Assembly (NCBI GenBank): GCA_046546355.1
Contig: JBKGXZ010000001.1
Coordinates: 59,906-123,905 of the forward strand
Direction of reading: 5' to 3'
Source of the DNA: CAZBUB01 sp046546355
Lineage (GTDB): Bacteria; Desulfobacterota; Desulfovibrionia; Desulfovibrionales; Desulfothermaceae
DNA length: 64,000 bases
A model generated the notes under the pieces. It was not told the origin of the DNA, made no database searches, and saw only the letters and a list, made by a program, of their open reading frames with translations. Position numbers and translations under genes: made by a program. Each line of letters opens with the position of its first letter. Within the stretch, counting starts at the first letter, position 1. Below, piece by piece: positions 7,803 through 16,287 of the stretch.

Positions 7803-10214
7803 CTAGGGGAAGCTGATCGGCAGATCCCGGAGCAGTATTTCGCCTAGCCTGGCATGCTCCTGGTCCACCTCCTGGTCCGTAAGGGTCCTCTCCTGGTGCC
7901 TGTATACCAGGCGCAGGGTCAGGTTGCGTCTGGAGCTGCCCTGGGGCTGATACAGATCCTGCAGCCTGAATTCCTGCAGAATATGGCTGTCTGCCTCCTG
8001 GATCTTGTCCTGCAGTTGCTGGTAGCTTACTTCCGGGCCAGCAACAATGGTCATGTCCCTGACCACAGGCGGGAACTTGGGCCAAGGCTGGTATACCTGC
8101 TCCTGCTGGGCCTGCAGCCTGTATAGCTGATCCAGATCCAGCTCAGCCAGCCAGACTGGGTGCCGTAGGCGCTGCTCCCTGGCTATTTCAGGCTTGAGCC
8201 TGCCCATGGTTCCCAGGCTGGTCCCTGCCATATCGATATCCACCACAGGTTCCAGAAAACAGGGCTCCTGCCTTAAGGAACAGGTAAATCCCGGCAGCAA
8301 AAGTCTGCTGCATAGATGCTCCAAGAGCCCTTTGAGCTCCAGGTAATCAGCCTCCTGCCTGGTCCAGGGCCATCTCTCTGGCTGGCGCAGGCCGTGCAGG
8401 GCCAGGCCCAGCAGGTTTTTCTCTCTGGCTCCGGTCCCTGACTCCGGATCAGGCTTAAAGCAGCGGGCCACTTCAAACACCTGCTGGTGGATGTTGCCCT
8501 GGGAGGAGTTCAGAGCCAGGCTCTGCAGGAGCCCCGGGGCCAGGCAGGGACGCATGCTGTCCTGGTCAGAGCTCAAAGGGTTCTGGACGCGCAAGGCCTG
8601 TTGGGCATCCAGGTCCAGTCTTTGCAGATCCTTCTGGCCCACGAAGCTGTAGTTGATGACCTCCTGCAGGCCAACACCCTGGGCCCACGTCTTGATCAGG
8701 TGCAGGAATTCGTAGCCTGCCTGCTCCTGGGGCCGGCTGCTGGTTTCCCTGGAAAGGGGTCTTGTGATGCTGGGTGGATTGGAAGCGATCTCCTCAAATC
8801 CGTAAAAGCGGCCCAGCTCTTCGATAAGATCCACTTCCCTTTCTAGATCGTGCCTGTAGCTGGGCGGGTTGACCTGCCAGGGGCCGTCCAGGCCAGGGGC
8901 CACGCTGCAGCCCAGAGACTGCAGCGTGGCCCGGCAGTACTCCTGTTCCAGATCCAGGTCCAGCAGCTGGCTGGCCCTGCCGGGCCGAAAGCCTATAGTC
9001 TTGCCTTGCCAGGGCCTGGGCTCCTGCCTGCATGCTCCCTGCAGGACCCTGGCCCCGGTGAGCTCCTGCAGGAGATGACAGGCCCGCAGCAGGGCCAGGT
9101 CTGAGCCTGGCTGGTCCACCCCCCTTTCGAACCTGAAGGCGGATTCGCTGCTCAGGCCCAGCCTGCGGCAGGTCTTGCGCACCCGGATGGGATTGAATAC
9201 TGCGCATTCCAAAACCACCTCACTGGTTTCGGAGCTGATCTCGGTGTTGGCCCCGCCCATAATGCCTGCCAGGGCGACTGGTTTCTCCTGGTCCCAGATC
9301 AAAAGGTCCTCAGGCTGCAGCTTTTGGGTCTGGCCGTCCAGAGTAGTGAACTCCCGAATATGACCTGAGGTTGCCACCTGGATCAGCCCCCCGGAGAGTA
9401 GGCCGCGGTCAAAGGCATGCAAGGGCTGGCCCAGCTCCAGGAGTACATAGTTGGTGACATCCACTATGTTGTTCACAGGCCTAAGACCCAGGCTGAGCAG
9501 CCTTTTGCGCAGCCAGAACGGACTGGGGCCCAATTCGGGCTGGGTAAGGATCCTGGCCTGGTACAAAGGGCACAGCTCGGAGTCCTGGATACTGACCTGC
9601 AGCAGCTCGGAGCAGTTTCGGCCTTCTTCATGTATAGAGGTGGGGGGCATATTCAAGGGCAGGCCAAAAGCTGCGGAGACCTCCCTGGCTATGCCCAGCA
9701 CGCTCAGGCAGTCACCCCGGTTGGGGGTCAAGCCGATGTCCAGCAGGGTGTCCTCCAGATCCAAGGCCTGACGCAGGGGCTGGCCAGGCTGAGGCCCAGG
9801 ATCCAGGACCAGGATCCCGCTGTGATCCTCGCCCAGCCCCAATTCCTTTGCAGACAGGATCATGCCCTGGGATCTTTCCCCACGGATTTTGGCTTCCTGG
9901 ATTTTCGTGCCGTCAGGCAGCTTGCTGCCCACAGGGGCAACAGCCACCAGCTGGCCTGCAGCCACATTCGGGGCGCCGCAGACGATATCTGCCCCCCGGC
10001 CCTGGCCCAGAGCAACCCTGCAAACCCGGAGCTGGTCAGCTTTGGGATGGGATCGGCATTCCAGGACCTCCCCCACCAGCATACCACTTAGCTGGGCAAA
10101 GGCCTGGCTTTGCTCTTCCACCTCCAGGCCCAGCATGGTCAACCTGTGCGAAAGATCCTGCACTGATCCCTGATAAGGAGTGAATTCCTGAAGCCAGTTA
10201 ACACTAAGCAGCAT
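7803..10214 (-). CDS. pheT: Phenylalanyl-tRNA synthetase beta subunit
   Basis: Large subunit of the alpha2-beta2 PheRS, cytoplasmic. 803 residues, full bacterial length. Domains in order: tRNA-binding OB fold (about 40-150), B3/4 editing domain (about 200-400), B5 domain, the catalytic-like core, and the C-terminal FDX-ACB anticodon-binding domain (about 710-803, starting near PWPKFPPVVRDMTIV). It follows pheS after 19 bases and precedes the MerR-like gene. Confidence 0.96.
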   Translation of the reverse strand: MLLSVNWLQEFTPYQGSVQDLSHRLTMLGLEVEEQSQAFAQLSGMLVGEVLECRSHPKADQLRVCRVALGQGRGADIVCGAPNVAAGQLVAVAPVGSKLPDGTKIQEAKIRGERSQGMILSAKELGLGEDHSGILVLDPGPQPGQPLRQALDLEDTLLDIGLTPNRGDCLSVLGIAREVSAAFGLPLNMPPTSIHEEGRNCSELLQVSIQDSELCPLYQARILTQPELGPSPFWLRKRLLSLGLRPVNNIVDVTNYVLLELGQPLHAFDRGLLSGGLIQVATSGHIREFTTLDGQTQKLQPEDLLIWDQEKPVALAGIMGGANTEISSETSEVVLECAVFNPIRVRKTCRRLGLSSESAFRFERGVDQPGSDLALLRACHLLQELTGARVLQGACRQEPRPWQGKTIGFRPGRASQLLDLDLEQEYCRATLQSLGCSVAPGLDGPWQVNPPSYRHDLEREVDLIEELGRFYGFEEIASNPPSITRPLSRETSSRPQEQAGYEFLHLIKTWAQGVGLQEVINYSFVGQKDLQRLDLDAQQALRVQNPLSSDQDSMRPCLAPGLLQSLALNSSQGNIHQQVFEVARCFKPDPESGTGAREKNLLGLALHGLRQPERWPWTRQEADYLELKGLLEHLCSRLLLPGFTCSLRQEPCFLEPVVDIDMAGTSLGTMGRLKPEIAREQRLRHPVWLAELDLDQLYRLQAQQEQVYQPWPKFPPVVRDMTIVAGPEVSYQQLQDKIQEADSHILQEFRLQDLYQPQGSSRRNLTLRLVYRHQERTLTDQEVDQEHARLGEILLRDLPISFP

Positions 10215-10233
10215 TGTGTTTCAGCCCTTGTCT

Positions 10234-11301
10234 CTAAGCGCTTGGCATTTGCCTGAACTGGGTCAAGAAGCGCAGATCGTTGTTAAAGAACAGCCGCAGA
10301 TCGTCTATGCCGTACTTCAGCATGGCCACCCGCTCCACGCCCAGGCCGAATGCGAACCCGGTGTAGCTCTCAGGGTCATAGTCCACTGCCTTGAAGACCT
10401 CAGGATCGATCATGCCGCAGCCCAAGATCTCTACCCAGCCGGTCTGCTTGCAGACCCTGCAGGGCTCGGAGCCGATGATCCCGCTGCCATGGCACAGCAC
10501 ACAGCTGATATCCACCTCTGCACTGGGCTCTGTGAATGGGAAGTAGCTGGGCCTGAAGCGGACACTGCACTGGGGGCCAAAGATCTCATGCACAAACAGG
10601 GTAAGTGTGCCTCGCAGATCTGCCATGCTGACCCGCCTGTCCACCATAAAGCCTTCTATCTGGTGGAACATGGGGGAGTGGGTCAAGTCCGCATCCCTGC
10701 GGTAAACCTTGCCCGGAGCCACAGCAGCCAAGGGAGGCTGCCTGCCCTGCATGGTCCGGATCTGCAAAGGAGAAGTGTGGGTACGCAGGACTGTGCCTCC
10801 CTGGATGTACAGGGTGTCCTGCATATCACGGGCAGGATGGTCCTGGGGGATGTTCAGGGCCTCAAAATTATAGAAATCGCTTTCCACTTCCGGGCCGGTG
10901 ACGATCTCAAAGCCCAGCCTGCTGAACACGCAGCAAATCTGGTGCAGGACCAAAGTCACAGGATGCAGGGAGCCCAGCCTGGGCCTGCGGCCGGGCAGCG
11001 TGGGATCAAACTCCTGCTGCTGCCTGCAGGCCTGTTCCTGCTCCAGTTCCTGCTTCTTGGCCTGGAAGAGGTGTTGTAGTTTTTTTTTGACCTGATTGGC
11101 TGTCTGCCCTGCCTCAGGCCGGTCCTGCTCAGGCAGTTCCTTGAGCCGGGCCATGATCTGGGTCAGCTCGCCCTTTCTGCCTAGGACATGCGTTCTCAAG
11201 GCTTCCAGGTCCTGCTGGGAGGAGATCCCGGGCAGGGCAGACTCCAGCCTGGAACCCACCTCCTGCAGGCGCTGCAAAAAATCCTGCTTGCTGAAGGCCA
11301 A
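10234..11301 (-). CDS. pheS: Phenylalanyl-tRNA synthetase alpha subunit
   Basis: Catalytic subunit of PheRS (class II). I place the start at the TTG 11299-11301, one base after the rplT stop codon (11303-11305), with AAAGG nine bases upstream. That gives 355 residues, the family's normal length. A longer in-frame start at 11376 would run 74 bases into rplT. N-terminal coiled coil about 20-90. Class II motif 2 region lies around FHQIEGFMV and motif 3 near FGLGVERVAMLKYGIDD. Tight spacing to rplT suggests translational coupling. Confidence 0.95.
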   Translation of the reverse strand: MAFSKQDFLQRLQEVGSRLESALPGISSQQDLEALRTHVLGRKGELTQIMARLKELPEQDRPEAGQTANQVKKKLQHLFQAKKQELEQEQACRQQQEFDPTLPGRRPRLGSLHPVTLVLHQICCVFSRLGFEIVTGPEVESDFYNFEALNIPQDHPARDMQDTLYIQGGTVLRTHTSPLQIRTMQGRQPPLAAVAPGKVYRRDADLTHSPMFHQIEGFMVDRRVSMADLRGTLTLFVHEIFGPQCSVRFRPSYFPFTEPSAEVDISCVLCHGSGIIGSEPCRVCKQTGWVEILGCGMIDPEVFKAVDYDPESYTGFAFGLGVERVAMLKYGIDDLRLFFNNDLRFLTQFRQMPSA

Positions 11302-11302
11302 C

Positions 11303-11656
11303 TTACTGTACCTTTGCTTTGGCCATCTCCGCCAGCCTGGAGAAAGCCTGTTCGTCACTATAGGCCAGGTCCGCAAGCACCTTGCGGTTCAGCTCCACTC
11401 CGCTGCGCTGCAGGCCTTGCATGAGCTTGCTGTAGGACATGCCGTGCTGCCGGGCTGCAGCATTGATACGCACGATCCAGAGCCTGCGGTAGTCCCTCTT
11501 TTTCAGTCTGCGGTCCTTATAGGCATCGCACAGGGAATGCTCCACCGCCTCCTTTGCGGTGCGGTACAGGGTGCTCCTGCTGCCCCGGAAACCCTTGGCC
11601 ATCTTAAGATATTTCTTATGCTTCTTGTGGGCGGTCTTGCCTCTTTTGACCCGCAT
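11303..11656 (-). CDS. rplT: Ribosomal protein L20
   Basis: 117 residues, very basic N-terminus (MRVKRGKTAHKKHKKYLKMA) followed by the conserved GFRGSRSTLYRTAKEAV. It binds 23S rRNA early in 50S assembly and in many bacteria represses its own operon. AAGGAG precedes the ATG. rpmI lies 90 bases upstream and pheS starts one base after the stop. Confidence 0.97.
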   Translation of the reverse strand: MRVKRGKTAHKKHKKYLKMAKGFRGSRSTLYRTAKEAVEHSLCDAYKDRRLKKRDYRRLWIVRINAAARQHGMSYSKLMQGLQRSGVELNRKVLADLAYSDEQAFSRLAEMAKAKVQ

Positions 11657-11714
11657 TTTGCATCTCCTTGCCTGGAATGTTGAAGTTAAACTGCCAATTG
11701 GTGCCTGGAAGCAA

Positions 11715-11734
11715 GCAGCGCACTTAGCGCCTGC
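11715..11734 (-). promoter_or_regulatory. Hairpin between rpmI and rplT
   Basis: In the 90-base rpmI-rplT spacer the bases GCA-GCGC and GCGC-C-TGC pair around a 5-base loop (7 pairs, one bulge). On the minus strand it is not followed by a T run, so it is not a clear terminator. It could be an L20 target or a processing site. This is an inference from position only. Confidence 0.3.
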
Positions 11735-11746
11735 TTTTAGGCCAGG

Positions 11747-11947
11747 CTAGCTGGTGTAGGGCAAAAGCCTTTTGATGTGTTTGACGTTGGCAGAGTCCAC
11801 CAGTGTGCTCTGCCGCAAGGATCTCTTCCTCTTAGGAGATTTCTTGGTCAGAATATGGCTGTGGTAGGCTTTCTTGCGCTGCAGCTTGCCGGTGCCCGTG
11901 GTCTTGAACCTTTTGGCCGCACCCCTGTGGGTTTTGATCTTGGGCAT
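11747..11947 (-). CDS. rpmI: Ribosomal protein L35
   Basis: 66 residues. MPKIKTHRGAAKRFKTTGTG is the classic L35 start, and the C-terminus is basic and ends with HIKRLLPYTS. A strong GGAGG ribosome site lies just before the ATG. It sits between infC and rplT in the usual infC-rpmI-rplT order. Confidence 0.97.
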   Translation of the reverse strand: MPKIKTHRGAAKRFKTTGTGKLQRKKAYHSHILTKKSPKRKRSLRQSTLVDSANVKHIKRLLPYTS

Positions 11948-11970
11948 AAGTCCTCCTTTATTCTCCTGGT

Positions 11971-11994
11971 CCCTGCCCTATTTTTTGGGCAGGG
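11971..11994 (-). promoter_or_regulatory. Perfect 8-bp hairpin over the infC stop codon
   Basis: CCCTGCCC and GGGCAGGG pair perfectly around an 8-base AT loop. The infC stop (11978-11980) is at the edge of the loop and the rpmI ribosome site follows some 13-20 bases later. There is no T run after it in the direction of transcription. It may control rpmI translation or mRNA stability. Confidence 0.45.
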
Positions 11995-12499
11995 GAGTGA
12001 CAATCATATGCATGGCCCTGCCTTCGAACTTTGGGGCCTGCTCCACCTTGGCCACGTCGCTGAGTTCCTGCAGGATATTCTGCATGATCTCCTGTCCCTG
12101 CTCCTTGTAGACAATCTCCCTGCCCCGGAAGAACAAGGTAATCTTGCATCTGTCCCCTTTGGCCAGGAATTTACGTACATGGTCCAGCTTGGTCTGCAGG
12201 TCGTGCTCGTCTGTCTTGGGCCTCAGCTTGACCTCCTTGAGCTGGACCTGGACCTGTTTTTTCTTGGCTTCCTGCTGCCTTTTGCGCTGCTGGTACTGGT
12301 ACTTGCCGTAGTCCATCAGCCTGCACACAGGCGGGGTGGCCTTGGGAGAAACCTCCACCAGGTCCACACCTTGCTCCTCAGCTAGTTGCAGGGCCTGCTT
12401 GGTGGGCATGACCCCCAGCTGCTCACCCTGTTCATTGACCACCCTGACCTCTGGTACCCGGATCTGGTGGTTGCGGCGGGCGCTAGTAGGAGAAGCTAT
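11978..12499 (-). CDS. infC: Translation initiation factor IF-3, predicted ATA start
   Basis: IF-3 checks start-codon pairing on the 30S subunit. The conserved N-terminus RRNHQIRVPEVRVVNEQGEQ is encoded upstream of the first GTG (12442), so the start must lie further up. The frame is closed by TGA at 12503-12505, and no ATG, GTG or TTG lies between. The ATA at 12497-12499 sits exactly 8 bases after GGAGG (12508-12512), giving 173 residues, the family's size. IF-3 genes are known for rare AUU-type starts used in autoregulation. The start overlaps the last 17 bases of thrS. The rest is canonical: VDLVEVSPKATPPVCRLMDY and the C-terminal domain from LKEVKLRPK. Confidence 0.93.
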   Translation of the reverse strand: MASPTSARRNHQIRVPEVRVVNEQGEQLGVMPTKQALQLAEEQGVDLVEVSPKATPPVCRLMDYGKYQYQQRKRQQEAKKKQVQVQLKEVKLRPKTDEHDLQTKLDHVRKFLAKGDRCKITLFFRGREIVYKEQGQEIMQNILQELSDVAKVEQAPKFEGRAMHMIVTPLPKK

Positions 12500-14441
12500 A
12501 ACTCATTCCTCCACGTTTGAATGGTTCCTGACAATCCTGCTCTATGCTCTCTATGACCTGGGCTATTGTTTTCTGGCCCTGATTCTCCTGGCTCCTCAGC
12601 CTGACGTTGACCTGGCCCTGCTCCTTCTCCTGGTTGCCTGTCACCAGGATATAGGGAATCTTCTCCAGCTGGGCCTCTCGGACCTTGTAGCCCAGTTTCT
12701 CATTGCGCAGATCAGTTTCAACCCTGACCCCTGCCTGTTGCAGCTCCTGGGCACAGGCTTGGGCATATTCCCTTTGTTCATCAGTTATATTCAGGACTTT
12801 GGCCTGGACCGGGCTGAGCCATGTGGGCAGGGCGCCTGCAAAGTGCTCCAGCAGGACTCCCAGGAAGCGCTCGATAGCACCCAGGATTACCCTGTGCAGC
12901 ATTACTGGCCTGTGCTTTTCACCATCCTGGCCGATGTAGCTGAGGTCAAACCTGTTCGGCAGGGTGAAGTCGCATTGTATTGTAGCACATTGCCATTTAC
13001 GATTTAAGGCATCCTTGAGCTTGATGTCAATCTTGGGGCCGTAGAAAGCGCCTTCCCCGGAGCAGACCTCATAATCCAGGCCTGCGCCCTCCAGGGCGCT
13101 TTGCAGGGCCTGAATAGCCTGGGTCCAGTCCCCTTCCGAGCCTATGGACTTCTCCGGCCTGGTGGAGATCTCCACCAGGTATTCAAAGCCGAACAGCTGC
13201 ATCACGTCCCGGACAAAGTTGAGCACACCCTGGATCTCTTCCTGCAGCTGATCAGGCCTGCAGATGATGTGCGCGTCATCCTGGGTGAACTGGCGTACTC
13301 TTAGCAAGCCGTGCATAACCCCGGATTTCTCATGCCTGTGCACTGTGCCAAGCTCAAAGAGCCGTATGGGCAGATCCCGGTAGCTGCGCAGCCCGGATTT
13401 GTAGACCAGCATATGGGCCAGGCAGTTCATGGGCTTTAGGCCGTAAACCTGGTCGTCTATCTCAGTGAAGTACATGTTCTCCCGGTAGTTGTCGTAGTGC
13501 CCGGATCGCTCCCAGAGCTCCTTGCGCAGCAGCTGGGGGCCGCGCACCAGCTGATAGCCACGCCTGAGGTGCTCCTTGGTTTCGAAGTCCTCCAGGATGC
13601 TGCGGATAAGTGCGCCCTTGGGATGAAAGATGGGCATGCCCGGCCCAGCCTCGTCGCTGAAGCTGAACAGGTCCAGCTGGCTGCCCAGCTTGCGGTGATC
13701 ACGCTTCTGGGCCTCTTCTAGCTGTTGCAGATATTTCTTGAGCTCCTTCTGGCTGGCCCAGGCAGTGCCGTAGATGCGCTGCAGCATGGGCCGATCCTCG
13801 TCCCCTCTCCAGTAGGCTCCTGCCAGGCTGGTAAGCTTGAAGGCAGGGATGTATCCTGTGGAGGGCAAATGCGGGCCCCGACACAGATCTGTGAAATTGC
13901 CCTGGGTATAGATGCTGACCTCTGGGTCCTGCATCTCTTCCAGGATCTCCAACTTGTAAGTCTCGTTCTGGAACAGGAACAACCTCTTGGCTTCCTGCAA
14001 GGAGAGATCCCTGCGCTCCAGGGGCAGATCAAACTGAATGATCCTCTGCATCTCCTGCTCAATGCTCTCCAGGTCCTGGGGGGTAAAGGAACGCTCGAAC
14101 TCAAAATCGTAGTAGAAGCCATTTTCTATAGCCGGACCCATGCCCACCTTGGCCTGGGGATAGAGCTTTTTGACAGCCTGGGCCATGACATGGGCGGTAC
14201 TATGGCGCAGTACCTCCAGGCCTGCGTCTGAGTCCAGAAAGATTGGCTCCAGCTGTTCGCAGTCCCTGGGCAGGGGCTGCTGCAGGTCCAGCAGCATGTC
14301 CCCGCACCTGCAGGCTATGGCCTTTTTGAACTGCTTGTTGCTGAGAGCCTTGCGCAGTAACTGCCTGCAGGTCTGGTTCTGCTCTGCTTCGACTTTTGTG
14401 TCTTGTATCTGCACTGCCTGCACATCTGCCTCCCAAAGCAT
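12483..14441 (-). CDS. thrS: Threonyl-tRNA synthetase
   Basis: 652 residues from the ATG at 14439-14441 (an in-frame TTG lies three codons earlier). Domains: TGS (about 10-70), second additional editing domain with HSTAHVMAQAV (about 80-240), class II core (about 265-540), anticodon-binding domain (about 545-652). Zinc ligands are visible as Cys in PMNCLAHM, His in HRHEKSG, and His in PVMLHRVILG. The final codons contain GGAGGA, which is the ribosome site for infC. A tRNA-Val gene lies 61 bases upstream on the same strand. No strong ribosome site is seen before the ATG. Confidence 0.96.
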   Translation of the reverse strand: MLWEADVQAVQIQDTKVEAEQNQTCRQLLRKALSNKQFKKAIACRCGDMLLDLQQPLPRDCEQLEPIFLDSDAGLEVLRHSTAHVMAQAVKKLYPQAKVGMGPAIENGFYYDFEFERSFTPQDLESIEQEMQRIIQFDLPLERRDLSLQEAKRLFLFQNETYKLEILEEMQDPEVSIYTQGNFTDLCRGPHLPSTGYIPAFKLTSLAGAYWRGDEDRPMLQRIYGTAWASQKELKKYLQQLEEAQKRDHRKLGSQLDLFSFSDEAGPGMPIFHPKGALIRSILEDFETKEHLRRGYQLVRGPQLLRKELWERSGHYDNYRENMYFTEIDDQVYGLKPMNCLAHMLVYKSGLRSYRDLPIRLFELGTVHRHEKSGVMHGLLRVRQFTQDDAHIICRPDQLQEEIQGVLNFVRDVMQLFGFEYLVEISTRPEKSIGSEGDWTQAIQALQSALEGAGLDYEVCSGEGAFYGPKIDIKLKDALNRKWQCATIQCDFTLPNRFDLSYIGQDGEKHRPVMLHRVILGAIERFLGVLLEHFAGALPTWLSPVQAKVLNITDEQREYAQACAQELQQAGVRVETDLRNEKLGYKVREAQLEKIPYILVTGNQEKEQGQVNVRLRSQENQGQKTIAQVIESIEQDCQEPFKRGGMSYSFSY

Positions 14442-14502
14442 AATGCCCAAACGAAACAGGGAGGCTGGTGCCTCCCTGTGAAGATGAGCAGTTCATACAG
14501 GA

Positions 14503-14577
14503 TGGTAGGCGCGAGGAGATTTGAACTCCTGACCCCTTGCGCGTCAAGCAAGTGCTCTACCCCTGAGCTACGCGCCT
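14503..14577 (-). tRNA. tRNA-Val (anticodon GAC)
   Basis: 75 nt with an encoded CCA. Stems: acceptor AGGCGCG/CGCGCCT, D stem GCTC/GAGC, anticodon stem CTTGC/GCAAG with loop TTGACGC, T stem AGGAG/CTCCT with loop TTCAAAT. All pairs are Watson-Crick. GAC reads GUC and GUU valine codons. It is the first gene of the thrS transcription unit. Confidence 0.96.
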
Positions 14578-14592
14578 GCAAGAGTTTTGATC

Positions 14593-14621
14593 CAATAACA
14601 ACTCCTTGTAGCTGCTGTCAA
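14593..14621 (-). promoter_or_regulatory. Sigma70-type promoter for tRNA-Val / thrS
   Basis: On the minus strand a perfect TTGACA (14616-14621) is followed after 17 bases by TTATTG (14593-14598). Transcription would begin a few bases before the mature tRNA, the usual tRNA promoter arrangement. Confidence 0.5.
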
Positions 14622-14672
14622 GGGGAATATGGGAATTGAGCAGATTCAGGAAGCGTGATTTTTGCCTTGGAT

Positions 14673-14701
14673 TTGACTTGTATACAGGGCTGCAGTAGAT
14701 T
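14673..14701 (+). promoter_or_regulatory. Candidate promoter for glgA
   Basis: TTGACT (14673-14678), 17-base spacer, TAGATT (14696-14701), 55 bases before the glgA ATG. It is a fair match to sigma70 and is divergent from the tRNA promoter. Confidence 0.4.
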
Positions 14702-14755
14702 TTCAGCAAGGGACATTCAAGCACTGCGAGCTCACAAACCTAAGCCGAGGCAGCC

Positions 14756-16249
14756 ATGCTCTATTCTCCTCAGGTACTTTTTATTGCCTCAGAGGCCTAT
14801 CCGTTCTCCAAGACCGGAGGGCTGGGCGATGTGCTGGGGGTACTCCCTTTGACCCTCAAAAATATGGGGCTGGAAGTGGGAGTAATCACTCCCTTCTACG
14901 GCAGGCTGGCTACAGCCTCCTATCAGATCAGGCTCCTGTATCAGAAGTGTCCTGTGGGCTATCCTTGGCCGGATATCACAGCTGATATCTACCGCGCTGA
15001 TTATCACGGGGTTCCGGTCTACTTTGTGGAGCGTCCGGAGTATTTCGACCGCAAGGGGTTCTACTGCACCTATCAAGGGGACTACTTTGACAACTGCGAG
15101 AGGTTCATCTTCTTCTGCAGGGCAGCCCTGGCCTGGGCCAGGACCATGGACAAGCCCCCGGCTGTTTTGCATGTGCACGACTGGCAGACTGCCCTGATCC
15201 CTGCCTATTTACACTTTCTGCGTCAGCAGGATCCTTTCTGGGCAAGTACCAGATCCATGCTCACAGTGCACAACCTGGCCTTCCAGGGCCAGTATTCGGC
15301 CAGGCTGTTCTGGGAGTCAGGACTGCCCAGCCAGGCCTGGCACATGAACGGGGCTGAGCATTACGGCTCATTCAACATGCTCAAGGCAGGCCTGGGCTAT
15401 GCGGACCTGATCAGTACAGTTAGCCCCAGCTATGCCAGGGAAATCTTGACCCCGGAGTTCGGAAGCGGGCTGCAAGGCATACTGAGCCAAAGGGCCTCCA
15501 GGATAAGGGGCATCCTGAACGGGGTGGACTACAGGACCTGGGATCCGGCCCGGGACAAATACCTGCCCTGTCATTATTCTTTGTCTGACATGCGAGGCAA
15601 GCAGGAATGCAAGCGCTATCTGCTGCACAAGATGGGCCTGGAGGGCTGTCTGCAGGACAACCTGCCTGTGCTGGGCTTTATCGGCAGACTCCGGGGGCAA
15701 AAGGGCATCGACCTGGTGCTGGATATTATGCCCAGGCTATTGGAGTTGGATCTGGGGCTGGTCATACTGGGTGAGGGGGATCTGGAGCTAGAGACCAGAC
15801 TCTCCAACCTGGTGGAGGAATATCCAGGCAGGCTGGCTGCCTGCATAGGCTACACAGAGGAAGAGGCCCATCAGATCATGGCTGGCTCTGACATTTTTCT
15901 CATGCCCTCCAGGTATGAGCCCTGCGGCCTGACCCAGCTCTACAGCCTGCGCTACGGCACCCTGCCGGTAGCCTCGGCAGTGGGCGGGCTGAAGGACACT
16001 GTGCGTAGCTATCCGGAACGCGACTGTACAGGCTTTGTGTTCAGTCCGGTAAGGAGCCAGGCCCTGCTGGCCAGCATCAAACAGGCGGTCTGGCTCTGGA
16101 ACCAGGAGCCGGAGCTCTGGCAGCAGATGCAAGTCCGGGCCATGGGCCAGGATTTTTCCTGGCCGGAGTCAGGCAGGAAGTATCTGGAATGCTACTTTGA
16201 GCTGGGTCTGCAGGACTGGAGCCCTGCAAGCTCCAAGCTCAGCAACTAA
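14756..16249 (+). CDS. glgA: Glycogen (starch) synthase, GT5 family
   Basis: Transfers glucose from ADP- or UDP-glucose to alpha-1,4-glucan, cytoplasmic. 497 residues. The N-terminal nucleotide-sugar motif SKTGGLGDVLG is at about residue 19, and the C-terminal GT-B half has IGRLRGQKGIDLV and the EPCGLTQLYSLRYGTLP signature (about 385). The start ATG follows CCGAGG. glgP, for glycogen breakdown, is in the same window at 21344-23473 but on the other strand. The next gene starts 39 bases downstream. Confidence 0.95.
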   Translation: MLYSPQVLFIASEAYPFSKTGGLGDVLGVLPLTLKNMGLEVGVITPFYGRLATASYQIRLLYQKCPVGYPWPDITADIYRADYHGVPVYFVERPEYFDRKGFYCTYQGDYFDNCERFIFFCRAALAWARTMDKPPAVLHVHDWQTALIPAYLHFLRQQDPFWASTRSMLTVHNLAFQGQYSARLFWESGLPSQAWHMNGAEHYGSFNMLKAGLGYADLISTVSPSYAREILTPEFGSGLQGILSQRASRIRGILNGVDYRTWDPARDKYLPCHYSLSDMRGKQECKRYLLHKMGLEGCLQDNLPVLGFIGRLRGQKGIDLVLDIMPRLLELDLGLVILGEGDLELETRLSNLVEEYPGRLAACIGYTEEEAHQIMAGSDIFLMPSRYEPCGLTQLYSLRYGTLPVASAVGGLKDTVRSYPERDCTGFVFSPVRSQALLASIKQAVWLWNQEPELWQQMQVRAMGQDFSWPESGRKYLECYFELGLQDWSPASSKLSN

Positions 16250-16287
16250 GTCCGGGCTATGCGGGCTGCCCGGCACCAGAAGGGATT

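Noticed and set aside
12483..12507. ATG right after GGAGGA at the thrS end as an infC start
   Set aside because: It is in the thrS frame and is followed by the thrS stop after seven codons.
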